Of a stretch of 64,000 nt of DNA, positions 8,637 to 17,344 are shown piece by piece (position 1 is the stretch's first letter; every line of letters starts with the position of its first letter). Both the position numbers and the translations under genes were made by a program. The DNA lies in contig JADZDM010000023.1 in assembly GCA_020851035.1 (NCBI GenBank), forward strand, positions 223,355-287,354, given 5' to 3'. Source of the stretch: Gemmatimonadaceae bacterium (GTDB lineage: Bacteria > Gemmatimonadota > Gemmatimonadetes > Gemmatimonadales > Gemmatimonadaceae). Under the pieces are notes generated by a model. That model was not told the origin of the DNA and ran no database searches. It worked only from the letters and a program-made list of their open reading frames with translations.

Positions 8637-9610
8637 CCGCGTCACGCCGCGTGTTCCTGCTCGGCGCCACAGGGACCATCGGACGGGCGACCCTGCGCGC
8701 CCTGCTCGACCGCGGACATGACGTGACCTGCTTCGTGCGGCACGCAGGCGACGGCGAGGCACGGGCAGCGGCATTGCGTGGCGCCACCGTGCGCACCGGC
8801 GACGTCACCGATCCGGCCTCACTGCGGCGTGACGGCTTCCGCGGCGAGCACTTCGATGCCGTCGTCTCGTGCATGGCGTCGCGCACCGGCGCGCCGAAGG
8901 ACGCCTGGGCCATCGACCATCGCGCGCACGCACACGCCCTCACCGCCGCGAAGGCCGCCGACGTGACGCAGTTCGTGCTGCTGTCGGCCATCTGCGTCCA
9001 GAAGCCCATGCTCGCATTCCAGCACGCGAAGCTGGCGTTCGAGACGGAGCTCATGGCCTCGGGCCTGAAGTACTCGATCGTTCGCGCGACGGCGTACTTC
9101 AAGTCGCTCTCCGGGCAGCTCGAGCGCGTGCGCCGCGGCAAGCCGTACCTCATGTTCGGCGACGGCCGGCTGACGTCATGCAAGCCGATCAGCGACGCCG
9201 ACCTCGCGGCCTACCTCGCCGACTGCATCGACGACACGACGCGCCACGACCGCATCCTCCCCATCGGCGGCCCGGGGCCGGCCATCACGCCACTGGAGCA
9301 GGGCGAGACACTGTTCGCGCTCACCGGTCGCGCACCGAAGTACACGCGCGTGCCGGTGGCGATGCTCGATGTGATCATCGGTGTGCTCTCCGCGCTCGGC
9401 CGCGTGATCCCGCCACTGGCCGACAAGGCGGAGTTCGCGCGGATCGGGCGGTACTACGCCACCGAGTCGATGCTGGTCCTGAATCCCGTCACCGGGCACT
9501 ACGACGCTGACGCGACACCAGAGACCGGCTCGGACACGCTCGCCGCGTACTGCGAGGCGCTCGTGCGCACCGGGGCGGGCGTCGATCGCGGCGATCACGC
9601 CGTGTTCTAG
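8633..9610 (+). CDS. bciA: Divinyl (bacterio)chlorophyllide 8-vinyl reductase, BciA-like
   Basis: This is a protein of 325 residues of the NmrA-like short-chain dehydrogenase group. The Rossmann motif GATGTIG is at residues 11-17. The middle and C-terminal blocks are those I recognise from BciA: YSIVRATAYFKSLSGQ, PYLMFGDGRLTSCKPISD, ILPIGGPGPAITP, and ..RIGRYYATESML. BciA uses NADPH to reduce the C8 vinyl group of divinyl chlorophyllide in chlorophyll and bacteriochlorophyll synthesis. It is coupled to the upstream ATP-grasp gene by a 4-bp overlap, which is not a typical pigment operon. A related NAD(P)-binding reductase of other function cannot be excluded. Confidence 0.75.
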   Translation: MTASRRVFLLGATGTIGRATLRALLDRGHDVTCFVRHAGDGEARAAALRGATVRTGDVTDPASLRRDGFRGEHFDAVVSCMASRTGAPKDAWAIDHRAHAHALTAAKAADVTQFVLLSAICVQKPMLAFQHAKLAFETELMASGLKYSIVRATAYFKSLSGQLERVRRGKPYLMFGDGRLTSCKPISDADLAAYLADCIDDTTRHDRILPIGGPGPAITPLEQGETLFALTGRAPKYTRVPVAMLDVIIGVLSALGRVIPPLADKAEFARIGRYYATESMLVLNPVTGHYDADATPETGSDTLAAYCEALVRTGAGVDRGDHAVF

Positions 9611-9690
9611 CCGGGCCTCTCCGGGGCGACGGGCCGGCGCGTTCATGCGGGCTGATTGCCACGGCAGGGATTCGGGGCTTCCGTATCCGG

Positions 9691-11289
9691 ATGACCTCGT
9701 CGCTGCCCGCCGCGCTCACCTCCCGCTACGCCATCGAGCGCGAGCTCGGGCGCGGCGGCATGGGTGCGGTGTACCTGGCCCGCGACCGCACGCTGGATCG
9801 CGACGTGGCGCTGAAGGTCCTGCCACCGGAGGTTGCCTCCAGTGCCAGCCTGCGCGAGCGATTCCTGCGCGAGACCAGGGTCGCCGCCTCGTTCTCACAC
9901 CCGAACATCGTCCCGGTCTACGCCGTCGAGCAGCATGACGACGTGCTGGCGTACGCCATGGGCTTCATCGACGGGGAGTCGCTCGGCGCACGCGTGGCTC
10001 GCATGGGGCCGCTCCCGATCCGCGACGTCGTGTCGCTGTTGCAGGACGTCTGCTATGCGCTGGCCTACGCGCATGGGCGCGGCATCGTGCATCGGGACCT
10101 GAAGCCGGACAACATCATGATCGAGCGCGCCACCGGCCGCGCGCTCCTGATGGACTTCGGCGTGGCGCGCACCATCACCAGCACCCCCGCGCACGGCAGC
10201 ACCGCCCTCACGCGGGTCGGCGAGATCGTCGGCACCCCCGAGTACATGTCGCCCGAGCAGGCGTCGGGGGACACGGTGGATGGGCGGTCCGATCTCTATG
10301 CGCTGGGCCTCGTCGCGTACTTCGCGCTCAGCGGACAGCCCGCCTTCACCGGCGTGAGCACGCAGCAGGTGATCGTGAAGCAGCTCACGGAGGCACCGCC
10401 CCCGATCAGCCAGGTGCGCGCCGACACACCGCCGCCGCTGGCCGCGCTGATCGAGCAGTGTCTCTGCAAGGAACCCGGAGACCGCTTCGCCACCGCTGGC
10501 GCGGTGCTCGAGGCGCTGGATCGCGCGCAGGTGATGGGCCCGCAGATTCCACTTCCGGTCCGCCTCTTCGTGCAGGACGTGCAGATGGTGGCGCTGATCG
10601 TGTTCTTCGCCATGCTGCTCATCATCACGCAGGCCTCCGCCGCCCTCGATGACGCACTGCGTGACGGGTTCATAAAGAATGGGGACCGGTTCATCCCGCT
10701 CGTCATCCTGTTCGCGATCATCGTGGCACGCTCACTCCACGTGATCAGCGAGGGGCGGCGACTGAAGCTGGCCGGGTTCGAGGCGGAGGACGTGCGCAAG
10801 GCGGTGCGCGCCATGCACGCCGAGCGCGACGAAGTGCGCCAGCAGAACGCCGCGAACCCGGTGATCCGCGCGCGGCGTCGGCGCACCGTGCAGCGGGCCA
10901 TCGGCATGCTGGCGGCGGGCGTGCTGCTGCTGGCCCTGGCGTGGTCCTCACGGCGGCAACTCGGGCCCACGAGCTTCTACACGCCCCCGCACGGGCTGCT
11001 GGAACTCTTCGCCGGCCTCGCACTCCTCGGGGCCGCGTTCGTGTCCCTGATGCTCAATCCGATGAGCGTTCCGTTGGCCGAACGCCTGCAGCGCGTCCTG
11101 TGGCTCGGCATACCGGGCCGTGTCCTGCTGCGGGTGTCGATGGGAAGGTCCGAGCCACTGGCACCCGCCTCATCGGGCGCACGCGGAACACCAGCGCCCG
11201 TGGCGCCGGTGAGCAACGCGCCGCTTCCCGTCGCGCGTCTCGACGCACTCGAGAAGCGCGTGGCGGCGCTGGAGTCGCGAAACCGCTGA
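9691..11289 (+). CDS. Membrane-anchored Ser/Thr protein kinase (PknB type)
   Basis: This is a protein of 532 residues. The kinase domain spans residues ~12-275. It has the P-loop GRGGMGAVY, catalytic K42, HRDLKPDN starting at H134, DFG at 155-157, and the activation-segment GTPEYMSPEQASG. All key residues are intact, so it should be active. The region ~285-500 holds several hydrophobic segments (VALIVFFAMLLIITQA, FIPLVILFAIIVA, AAGVLLLALAW). The protein ends in a short linker and a coiled-coil-like tail (RLDALEKRVAALESR). The membrane part is not a PASTA sensor. Targets are unknown. It stands alone, unlike the tandem kinases at 55628-59924. Confidence 0.92.
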   Translation: MTSSLPAALTSRYAIERELGRGGMGAVYLARDRTLDRDVALKVLPPEVASSASLRERFLRETRVAASFSHPNIVPVYAVEQHDDVLAYAMGFIDGESLGARVARMGPLPIRDVVSLLQDVCYALAYAHGRGIVHRDLKPDNIMIERATGRALLMDFGVARTITSTPAHGSTALTRVGEIVGTPEYMSPEQASGDTVDGRSDLYALGLVAYFALSGQPAFTGVSTQQVIVKQLTEAPPPISQVRADTPPPLAALIEQCLCKEPGDRFATAGAVLEALDRAQVMGPQIPLPVRLFVQDVQMVALIVFFAMLLIITQASAALDDALRDGFIKNGDRFIPLVILFAIIVARSLHVISEGRRLKLAGFEAEDVRKAVRAMHAERDEVRQQNAANPVIRARRRRTVQRAIGMLAAGVLLLALAWSSRRQLGPTSFYTPPHGLLELFAGLALLGAAFVSLMLNPMSVPLAERLQRVLWLGIPGRVLLRVSMGRSEPLAPASSGARGTPAPVAPVSNAPLPVARLDALEKRVAALESRNR

Positions 11290-11399
11290 GCGGAACCGGT
11301 GCCGGGCGACAGCAGACGTCGCTTCGCACGCGCGGGCCGGAGCGCAGGGAGCGGACGGTGTTCTGATGCCTGCCACGTTCGCACGGGTGGCTTGCCATC

Positions 11400-11435
11400 T
11401 TTCTGTATTTCTGTAATTTTTCTTTATCACAGAAA
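11400..11435. promoter_or_regulatory. AT-rich repeat array before vapB (probable operator)
   Basis: TTTCTGTA occurs twice in perfect tandem (11400-11407, 11408-11415) and ACAGAAA follows in inverted orientation (11429-11435). The patch is sharply AT-rich against the surrounding sequence and ends at the vapB ribosome site. VapB-type antitoxins repress their own promoter through such inverted repeats. Confidence 0.55.
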
Positions 11436-11445
11436 GGGAGACACG

Positions 11446-11718
11446 GTGGCGGTCAACATCAAGAACGACCGCGTGGAGCGCCTGCTCGAGCAGGTCGCCG
11501 CCATGACCGGCGAGACCAAGACCGAGGCCATCCGTCGCGCCCTCGAGGAGCGTCGGGACCGCCTCATGCGCGAAGGCGCCGACGTCACGCCAGCCGATCG
11601 CCTGCGCCGGCTGCTCGTGCGCGAAGTCTGGCCCGGCATTCCCTACGAGATACGCGGGACGTCCCACACGAAGGCCGACGACGAACGGATCCTCGGCTAC
11701 GGCCCTGACGGCGCATGA
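11446..11718 (+). CDS. vapB: VapB-type antitoxin
   Basis: This is a protein of 90 residues from a GTG start with a clear ribosome site (AGAAAGGGAG ending 5 nt upstream). It opens AVNIKNDRVERLLEQVAAMTGETKTEAIRRAL in two joined pieces, the DNA-binding pattern of the Rv0623/VapB (PSK) antitoxin family. The tail (VWPGIPYEIRGTSHTKADDE) is the toxin-binding part. The stop overlaps the vapC start by 4 bp. Autoregulation through the TTTCTGT array is likely. Confidence 0.9.
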   Translation: MAVNIKNDRVERLLEQVAAMTGETKTEAIRRALEERRDRLMREGADVTPADRLRRLLVREVWPGIPYEIRGTSHTKADDERILGYGPDGA

Positions 11719-12101
11719 TCCTCGACAGTTCCGCCCTCGTCGCGATCGTGCTGCAGGAGCCGACCGCCGACGACCTGCTGCATCGGATGCGCGACGCCTC
11801 GCACCTCGCCATCGGCGCCGCGACGCTGCTCGAAGCCGGCATCGTCCTGTCTGCACGCCTCGACCGCGACACACGCGGCCTGCTCGCCCGCGTGCTGCAG
11901 GAGAGCGGTATCGACGTACTGCCGGTGACGGATGCGCATTTCGGCGTCGCGATGGAAGCCTGGCTGCGCTACGGGAAGGGGCGCCATCCCGCAGCGCTCA
12001 ACTTCGGCGACTGTCTCTCGTACGCGATGTCAGTGGTGGCAGGCGAGCCGCTGCTGTGCGTTGGTGACGACTTCCCGCAGACCGACTGCGTGCTCGCCTG
12101 A
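11715..12101 (+). CDS. vapC: VapC-type PIN-domain toxin ribonuclease
   Basis: This is a PIN-domain protein of 128 residues. The acidic residues expected for Mg-dependent RNA cleavage are present: D4 in ILDSSALVAI, the Glu in LLEAGIVLSAR, and the Asp in NFGDCLSYAM. A final acidic pair lies in VGDDF. VapC toxins usually cut tRNA or the rRNA sarcin-ricin loop, but the target here is unknown. Overlap with vapB ensures coupled synthesis. It ends 16 bp from the convergent metalloprotease gene. Confidence 0.93.
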   Translation: MILDSSALVAIVLQEPTADDLLHRMRDASHLAIGAATLLEAGIVLSARLDRDTRGLLARVLQESGIDVLPVTDAHFGVAMEAWLRYGKGRHPAALNFGDCLSYAMSVVAGEPLLCVGDDFPQTDCVLA

Positions 12102-12117
12102 GCACTCCGCCGAGCGG

Positions 12118-14622
12118 TCAGCGCCGCGGATCCAGAATCGCCTGCGCCCGGTCCGCGAGATCCAGCCAGTGCGCCCGCTGCGCCCCTGACGCCGTCGTGG
12201 CCTTCACCCGAGCTGCACCGGCCACCGCCCGGACCTGCGCGCGCGCCGACGCCGAGATGTCACTGCGCCGCACATTCACCTGCGGCACACCGAAGAAGCC
12301 CCCGCCACCGCCCTGCCCCGGCGCGGCCACCGGCGGTGCCGGCGGATCGATCAGCGCCTGCAGCCGCTCCAGGTACACGCGATGCAGCAGCCGACGGTTC
12401 GCATCCGGCGCGCTGCCACCGACGACGGCACTCGTGAGCTCGTCGAGGTAGCCCGTCACGTCATAGCCCACGCCCGGCTCCAGCGCCGCACCCTGCGCCA
12501 TGCGGTCGAGGCGCGCCGGCTGCGTGAGTGCCGTCAGCACCGCCGCCTGTCGCGTGGCCAGCGCCCCCATCCCTGACGCGGTCGGCCCGATTCGGCTGAT
12601 CACGTCCGCCGGCACCAGCCACGCCGGCGTGTCGAACGCCTGTGCCACCAGGAACCGCAGCGCCGCACGCTGGCGCGCCACCGGCAACACCTGCCACACC
12701 GGGCCCGCCTGGTCCGACACCTTCTGGTCGATGCGCATGCCGCCCACCACGTTCGTCACATGCCCCATGTACGTGGACCACATCCCCAGCACCTCGCCGT
12801 GGATCTCGGCCAGGTCGCTGTAGTCCTCACCCGGCCGTGAGGTCCACGCCACGACCTGCGGCACGACCTTCTTCAGGTTCGCCAGCGCATACGTCGTCGC
12901 GGTGACGGGATCGTCGCCCAGGTCCTCCGTCTGCGCGCGCGGATCGACGCCCACCAGCTGCTGCGGCAGGTATCGGTACGCGAACATGCCCGTGGAGTTG
13001 CGGAGCATCCGCTCGAGGATCGGGCGCTCCGCCGCCGGCGTCGCCGCATCGGGGAGCACTCGGTACCCCCACTCGATCACGAAATCGTCGAAGGGACCGA
13101 GGCGGCGGATGAAGTCCTTCGGCGCCAGCCCGTCACCGGGCTGCGCGACGTAGTTCTGCCGCGCATAGTCCATGATCGTCCCCGACACGCCGTACTTCGA
13201 CGTGAAGCTGCGCGACCGCAGCGAGTCGGTGGGAAACGACGCCGAGGCGATCATGTTGTGAGGCAGGCCGAGCGCGTGTCCCACCTCGTGCGTGATCACC
13301 TGCGTCATCGTCTCGCCCATCACCGCTTCCGGGATCTCGAGCGTGCGCGCCGCCGGGTTGGCGGCGCCGGTCTCGATCATCAACCGGTTGCGGTACGAGC
13401 GCATGTGGTTGTGGTACCAGGTGATGTCACTCTCGATGATCTCGCCGGTGCGCGGATCCGACGTACTCGGCCCCACCGCATTGCGCACCGTGGACGCGGC
13501 CCAGCGCACCACGGAGTAGCGGATGTCCTCGGGATCCCAGTCGGGATCCTGCGCCTTCGTCGGCGCATCCTTGGCCTGCACCGCGTTCCGGAAGCCCGCC
13601 CGCTCGAACACCGTCGCCCACGCGTTCACGCCGGCGCGCACATATGGGCGCCACTTCGCCGGCGTGGCCGGGTCGAGGTAGTACACGATGGGCTGCACGG
13701 GCTCCACCAGCTCGCCGCGCGCATATGCCGCCGGGTCCTTCGGCTCCAGGCGCCAGCGACGGATGAACGTCTCGGTCGCCGCCTTCTGCACGTCGAGGCC
13801 GTAGTTGATGCGGTTCACGGCGAAGAACCCCACGCGGGCATCGGCGATGCGCGGGCGCATCGGCACCTTCGGCAGCAGCACCAGCGACTGGCGCATGGCC
13901 AGCGTGATCGTGGCCGCGTCGGCATCCGACGGCGGGGCGCCCGCGTCGAACGTCTGCGTGTGCGACACCTCGACGTTCATCGGGAAGCTCCTGATCCCGT
14001 CCAGCGACGAGCGGGCGGCATCGAAGCGCCGCACCTGGTACGTGCGTCGCTGCGCCGCCGACAGCCCCGAGAGCGCCGGCACGTCGCTGGAGAAGAACTC
14101 CGTCACGTCCACCACGTACGACGCGCTGTCACGCCCGAACGCCTGGATCGGGAACGCCGCCAGCACGGGCCCGATGTTGTTCACCCGCACCGAGATCGCG
14201 ATCGCCAGCGAGTCATCGGCGTAGGCATTGGTGCCGAGGGTGCGCAGCACGATCCGGTCACCACTCTTCTCGAACCGCACCAGCCGGTCGTTGAGGCTGG
14301 TGCCGGCCGAAATGAACCCGTCGACGCCCGTCGGCACACCGGCGATGCGACTCACCAGGAGCTGATCGCGGCCAAGCAGCGAGTCCGGCACCTCGAAGAA
14401 CCACTTCTCGTCCACCTTGTGCACCGTGATCATGCCAGCGTCACTGACGGCGCGCGCCGTGATGACCTGTGCGTACGGACGCGGTCCGCGGCGCGTCGCG
14501 GCAGGCGCAGCGGCGTCGGCACCAGCGGCCGGCGGTACCGTGGGCGGTGCGCCGGCAGGCCGCTGCTGCGCCGCAAGCCCTGGCGCGACGGTGAACAGGA
14601 GTGCGAACGGTCGGAATCGCAT
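12118..14622 (-). CDS. Secreted zinc metalloprotease (DUF5117/DUF5118 type)
   Basis: This is a protein of 834 residues. The start at 14622 gives a signal peptide (RFRPFALLFTVAPGLAAQ). A longer frame upstream is ignored because it lacks one. The region after a Pro/Ala-rich linker (VHKVDEKWFFEVPDSLLGRD) matches DUF5118/DUF5117. The catalytic site HEVGHALGLPH at residues 445-455 is an extended HExxHxxxxxH zinc motif, followed by a Met-turn-like SGTIMDYARQN. Such proteins are common, usually exported, in Gemmatimonadota and Bacteroidota, and their substrates are unknown. The gene is transcribed away from the amidohydrolase across a 144-bp divergent gap. Confidence 0.9.
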   Translation of the reverse strand: MRFRPFALLFTVAPGLAAQQRPAGAPPTVPPAAGADAAAPAATRRGPRPYAQVITARAVSDAGMITVHKVDEKWFFEVPDSLLGRDQLLVSRIAGVPTGVDGFISAGTSLNDRLVRFEKSGDRIVLRTLGTNAYADDSLAIAISVRVNNIGPVLAAFPIQAFGRDSASYVVDVTEFFSSDVPALSGLSAAQRRTYQVRRFDAARSSLDGIRSFPMNVEVSHTQTFDAGAPPSDADAATITLAMRQSLVLLPKVPMRPRIADARVGFFAVNRINYGLDVQKAATETFIRRWRLEPKDPAAYARGELVEPVQPIVYYLDPATPAKWRPYVRAGVNAWATVFERAGFRNAVQAKDAPTKAQDPDWDPEDIRYSVVRWAASTVRNAVGPSTSDPRTGEIIESDITWYHNHMRSYRNRLMIETGAANPAARTLEIPEAVMGETMTQVITHEVGHALGLPHNMIASASFPTDSLRSRSFTSKYGVSGTIMDYARQNYVAQPGDGLAPKDFIRRLGPFDDFVIEWGYRVLPDAATPAAERPILERMLRNSTGMFAYRYLPQQLVGVDPRAQTEDLGDDPVTATTYALANLKKVVPQVVAWTSRPGEDYSDLAEIHGEVLGMWSTYMGHVTNVVGGMRIDQKVSDQAGPVWQVLPVARQRAALRFLVAQAFDTPAWLVPADVISRIGPTASGMGALATRQAAVLTALTQPARLDRMAQGAALEPGVGYDVTGYLDELTSAVVGGSAPDANRRLLHRVYLERLQALIDPPAPPVAAPGQGGGGGFFGVPQVNVRRSDISASARAQVRAVAGAARVKATTASGAQRAHWLDLADRAQAILDPRR

Positions 14623-14766
14623 GGCGGACGTCGTGAAGGGTGGACCGCAACGGGCGCCCGACACCAGCGGACGCAGGCGCACAGGCACTGCACACTCGAA
14701 CGGGCGGGGGCCGGCGAACGCTGGACCGCCGCAGACGCGCGGTCTGCGCCCGGGATACTATACGGC

Positions 14767-16542
14767 ATGCGCCAGCCACTTCCTCCCCGAGCACGCGTCG
14801 TGCACGTCCTCGCCGCGATCGCGCTCGTCACCGGCAGCTCCGCGTGCACCCGGCAAGAACCGCGGATCGCCCGCGCGGAGCTCATCCTCCACAATGCACG
14901 CGTCTACACGCAGAACTGGGACGCACCGTCGCCAGACGGCAGGCCCGGTGCCGACGCGCCGTTCGACAGCGCCACGGGATGGCACCCGGACGCATCCGCC
15001 ATCGCCATCGCCGGCGGCCAGCTGCTGGTCGTGGGCTCCGACACCGCCGCGTTCGAGTCCCGGGGCCCTGACACCCGCGTGATCGACATGCAGGGCGCCG
15101 TCATCCTGCCCGGCTTCGTCGATGCGCACACACACGTGGCCGAGATGGGCCAGGCGCTCGATCGTGTGAACCTGACAGGCATCACGACCGAGGCGGAGGC
15201 GGTGGCGAAGATCGAGGCGCGGGCGGCCACCACGCCGAAGGGGGAGTGGATCATCGGCTACGGCTGGGACGAGGGGGCGTGGGCCAACCACTACCCCGAC
15301 CGGCGCCTCATCTCGCAGCGCGTGCCCGATCACCCGGTGCTGCTGCGCGGCCTGCACGGCTTCGCCGCGTGGGCCAACGACCTCGCCCTGCGGCAGGCCG
15401 GCATCACCCGTGACACGAAGGCACCCGTCGGTGGCGAGATCCGCCGCGATGCCCGCGGTGAACCCACCGGCCTGCTGCTGAATCGCGCCGTGCCACTGCT
15501 CGACGACGCCGTGCCGCAGCCCACACCGGCGCAGCGTGATGCGCAGGTGCTGCGCGCGCTCCACGTCATGGCCAACGCGGGCTTCACCGGCATCCACGAG
15601 GCTGGTGTCGCGCCGGACGTGATGGCCTCGTTCGAACGTCTCGCCAGTCGTGATTCACTCCCGCTGCGTGTCCATGCCATGCTCAGCGGCCGTGACTCGG
15701 CACTGATCCGGGCGTGGATCCGGCGTGGCCCGTACACCTCGCCGGACCGGATGCTCAGCGTCCGGGCGGTCAAGGCGTACTACGACGGCGCACTGGGCTC
15801 GCGCGGCGCACAGCTGCTCGCCGACTACAGCGACCAACCCGGCCACCGCGGCATCGCCGGCAGTGCCTATGGCTTCGACCACCGGGTGGTGGGCGATGCG
15901 ATGGCGGCAGGGTTCCAGGTCGGGATCCACGCCATCGGTGACGCCGGCAACCGCGCGTCGCTCGACTTCATCGACTCGGTCATGCGCGCCACCCCCGGCA
16001 AGCGCGACCGTCGCCACCGCATCGAGCACGCCCAGGTGGTCTCACCGCAGGACCTTCCCCGCTTCCGCGCCCTCGGCATCATCGCCTCGATGCAGCCGCC
16101 GCACGCCGTGGAGGACAAGGGATGGGCCGAATCCCGCCTCGGTGCGCAGCGGATCCGTGGCGCCTACGCCTGGCGCTCGCTCCGCCAGGCCGGCGCGTCA
16201 GTGGCATTCTCGTCCGACCTCCCCGGCTCCGACTTCAACCTGTTCTACGGGCTCCACTCCGCCATCACGCGGCAGGACACCACCGGGGCCCCGGCCGGTG
16301 GCTGGTATCCGGGCGAGCGCATGACGGCCGAGGAGGCGGTGCGAGGCTATACGCGGTGGAATGCCTACGCCGGCTTCGATGAAACGGAGGCCGGCATGCT
16401 GATGGCCGGGTTCCGCGCCGACCTGACGGTGATCGACGTCGACCCGTTCCGGATGGCGTCGCCGCGCGACCTCCTGACGGGGAAGGTGTTGATGACGGGG
16501 TCGCGCGGACGGATCACGGCGGGGCGGCCACCGGCCCCGTAG
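14767..16542 (+). CDS. Amidohydrolase family 3 (YtcJ-like) metal-dependent hydrolase, exported
   Basis: This is a protein of 591 residues with an N-terminal signal (VLAAIALVTGSSACT), possibly a lipoprotein. The family-3 amidohydrolase layout is complete. A beta-sandwich part (AELILHNARVYT..VIDMQGAVILPG) precedes D119-A-H-T-H123, KAYYDGALGSRGA, the metal-ligand histidine in GFQVGIHAIGDAGN, RHRIEHAQVV, and the Asp in AFSSDLPGSD. YtcJ-like enzymes hydrolyse amide or related bonds, and the substrate is not predictable. The ATG at 14767 lies six bases after a good -10-like TACTAT (14756-14761), so a leaderless message is possible, although no -35 is seen. Over 1.5 kb of open frame upstream is antisense to the protease gene and not part of it. 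Confidence 0.88.
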   Translation: MRQPLPPRARVVHVLAAIALVTGSSACTRQEPRIARAELILHNARVYTQNWDAPSPDGRPGADAPFDSATGWHPDASAIAIAGGQLLVVGSDTAAFESRGPDTRVIDMQGAVILPGFVDAHTHVAEMGQALDRVNLTGITTEAEAVAKIEARAATTPKGEWIIGYGWDEGAWANHYPDRRLISQRVPDHPVLLRGLHGFAAWANDLALRQAGITRDTKAPVGGEIRRDARGEPTGLLLNRAVPLLDDAVPQPTPAQRDAQVLRALHVMANAGFTGIHEAGVAPDVMASFERLASRDSLPLRVHAMLSGRDSALIRAWIRRGPYTSPDRMLSVRAVKAYYDGALGSRGAQLLADYSDQPGHRGIAGSAYGFDHRVVGDAMAAGFQVGIHAIGDAGNRASLDFIDSVMRATPGKRDRRHRIEHAQVVSPQDLPRFRALGIIASMQPPHAVEDKGWAESRLGAQRIRGAYAWRSLRQAGASVAFSSDLPGSDFNLFYGLHSAITRQDTTGAPAGGWYPGERMTAEEAVRGYTRWNAYAGFDETEAGMLMAGFRADLTVIDVDPFRMASPRDLLTGKVLMTGSRGRITAGRPPAP

Positions 16543-16554
16543 GTTCGGCTCACG

Positions 16555-17124
16555 TCAGATTTCGCCCACCGCCTCCACGAACACCGGCCCGAGCTCGAGC
16601 ACCAGCGCCGACACCGCGCCCGCCGGCTGCCACGTGATCGACTCCGTGACGATCTCCGGTCGATCCGAGGCCGGAGTCCACCGCTCCACCACGCGCGCGT
16701 CGAGATCGACGATCCAGTACTCGACGCCGTACCGCTGGTACCGCCCGCGCTTCACGACGCGGTCGAAGCGCGCCGTGCTCGGTGACAGCACCTCGACGAA
16801 CAACAGCGGAAACCCGATCTCGGCTGCGTCGCGAGGTGACCGTCCCTCAACGAGCGGCAAGATGAAGACATCCGGCTGGACGAGTGTGAAGGCGTCCAGT
16901 TCAATGTCCCCCGGTGCCATGAAGACGGCACCGATGCGCTGTGCACGAACGAAGAGGTCGAGTGCGCGCCACAACGCGCCGACCATCGCCTGATGCGCCA
17001 GTCGCGGCCCCGGACTCGCCAGCAGCTCGCCATCCACACACTCGAACCGCTTCCCCGGTTCGTCCGGAAGCGCACGCACGTCGTCCGCCGTCCAGCGGCG
17101 CGGGGTGACTGCAGGCATGGCCAT
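16555..17124 (-). CDS. Uma2-family (DUF820) putative endonuclease
   Basis: This is a protein of 189 residues. The order of blocks fits the Uma2 family, a PD-(D/E)XK nuclease fold. They are RFECVDGELL, HQAMVGALWRAL, LVQPDVFILP (the Asp ligand), FVEVLSPSTARFDRVVKRGRYQRYG across the join (E..K residues), and YWIVDLDARVVERW. Cellular function is unknown. The genes are often multi-copy and isolated, as here. The start at 17124 gives the usual family length. The longer frame upstream is unlikely because it overlaps the divergent DUF5916 promoter region. Confidence 0.88.
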   Translation of the reverse strand: MAMPAVTPRRWTADDVRALPDEPGKRFECVDGELLASPGPRLAHQAMVGALWRALDLFVRAQRIGAVFMAPGDIELDAFTLVQPDVFILPLVEGRSPRDAAEIGFPLLFVEVLSPSTARFDRVVKRGRYQRYGVEYWIVDLDARVVERWTPASDRPEIVTESITWQPAGAVSALVLELGPVFVEAVGEI

Positions 17125-17344
17125 GCGATGCTCGGCGAGCGATGACAGGGGCAAGCTCACATGGGCGACGATAGCACCGCCGCGCCCCCAGACCGTCACC
17201 GAATTCACGCAGCAGTGCGCGCAGTGTTGCCGACACTCACGAACGCCGTCGCCACCACCCACGCCATCCCGGAAGCCCAGCGCCCCAGCTAGCTTCCCTC
17301 GGCTGCAGTCCAACCGTCCTGGACAGCACTCCGCCTTCCGCCCC

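Noticed and set aside
13258..14766. Long open frame extending the amidohydrolase upstream by about 500 codons
   Set aside because: It is antisense to the metalloprotease gene, is His/Arg-rich and shows no domain. The signal peptide starts at 14767.
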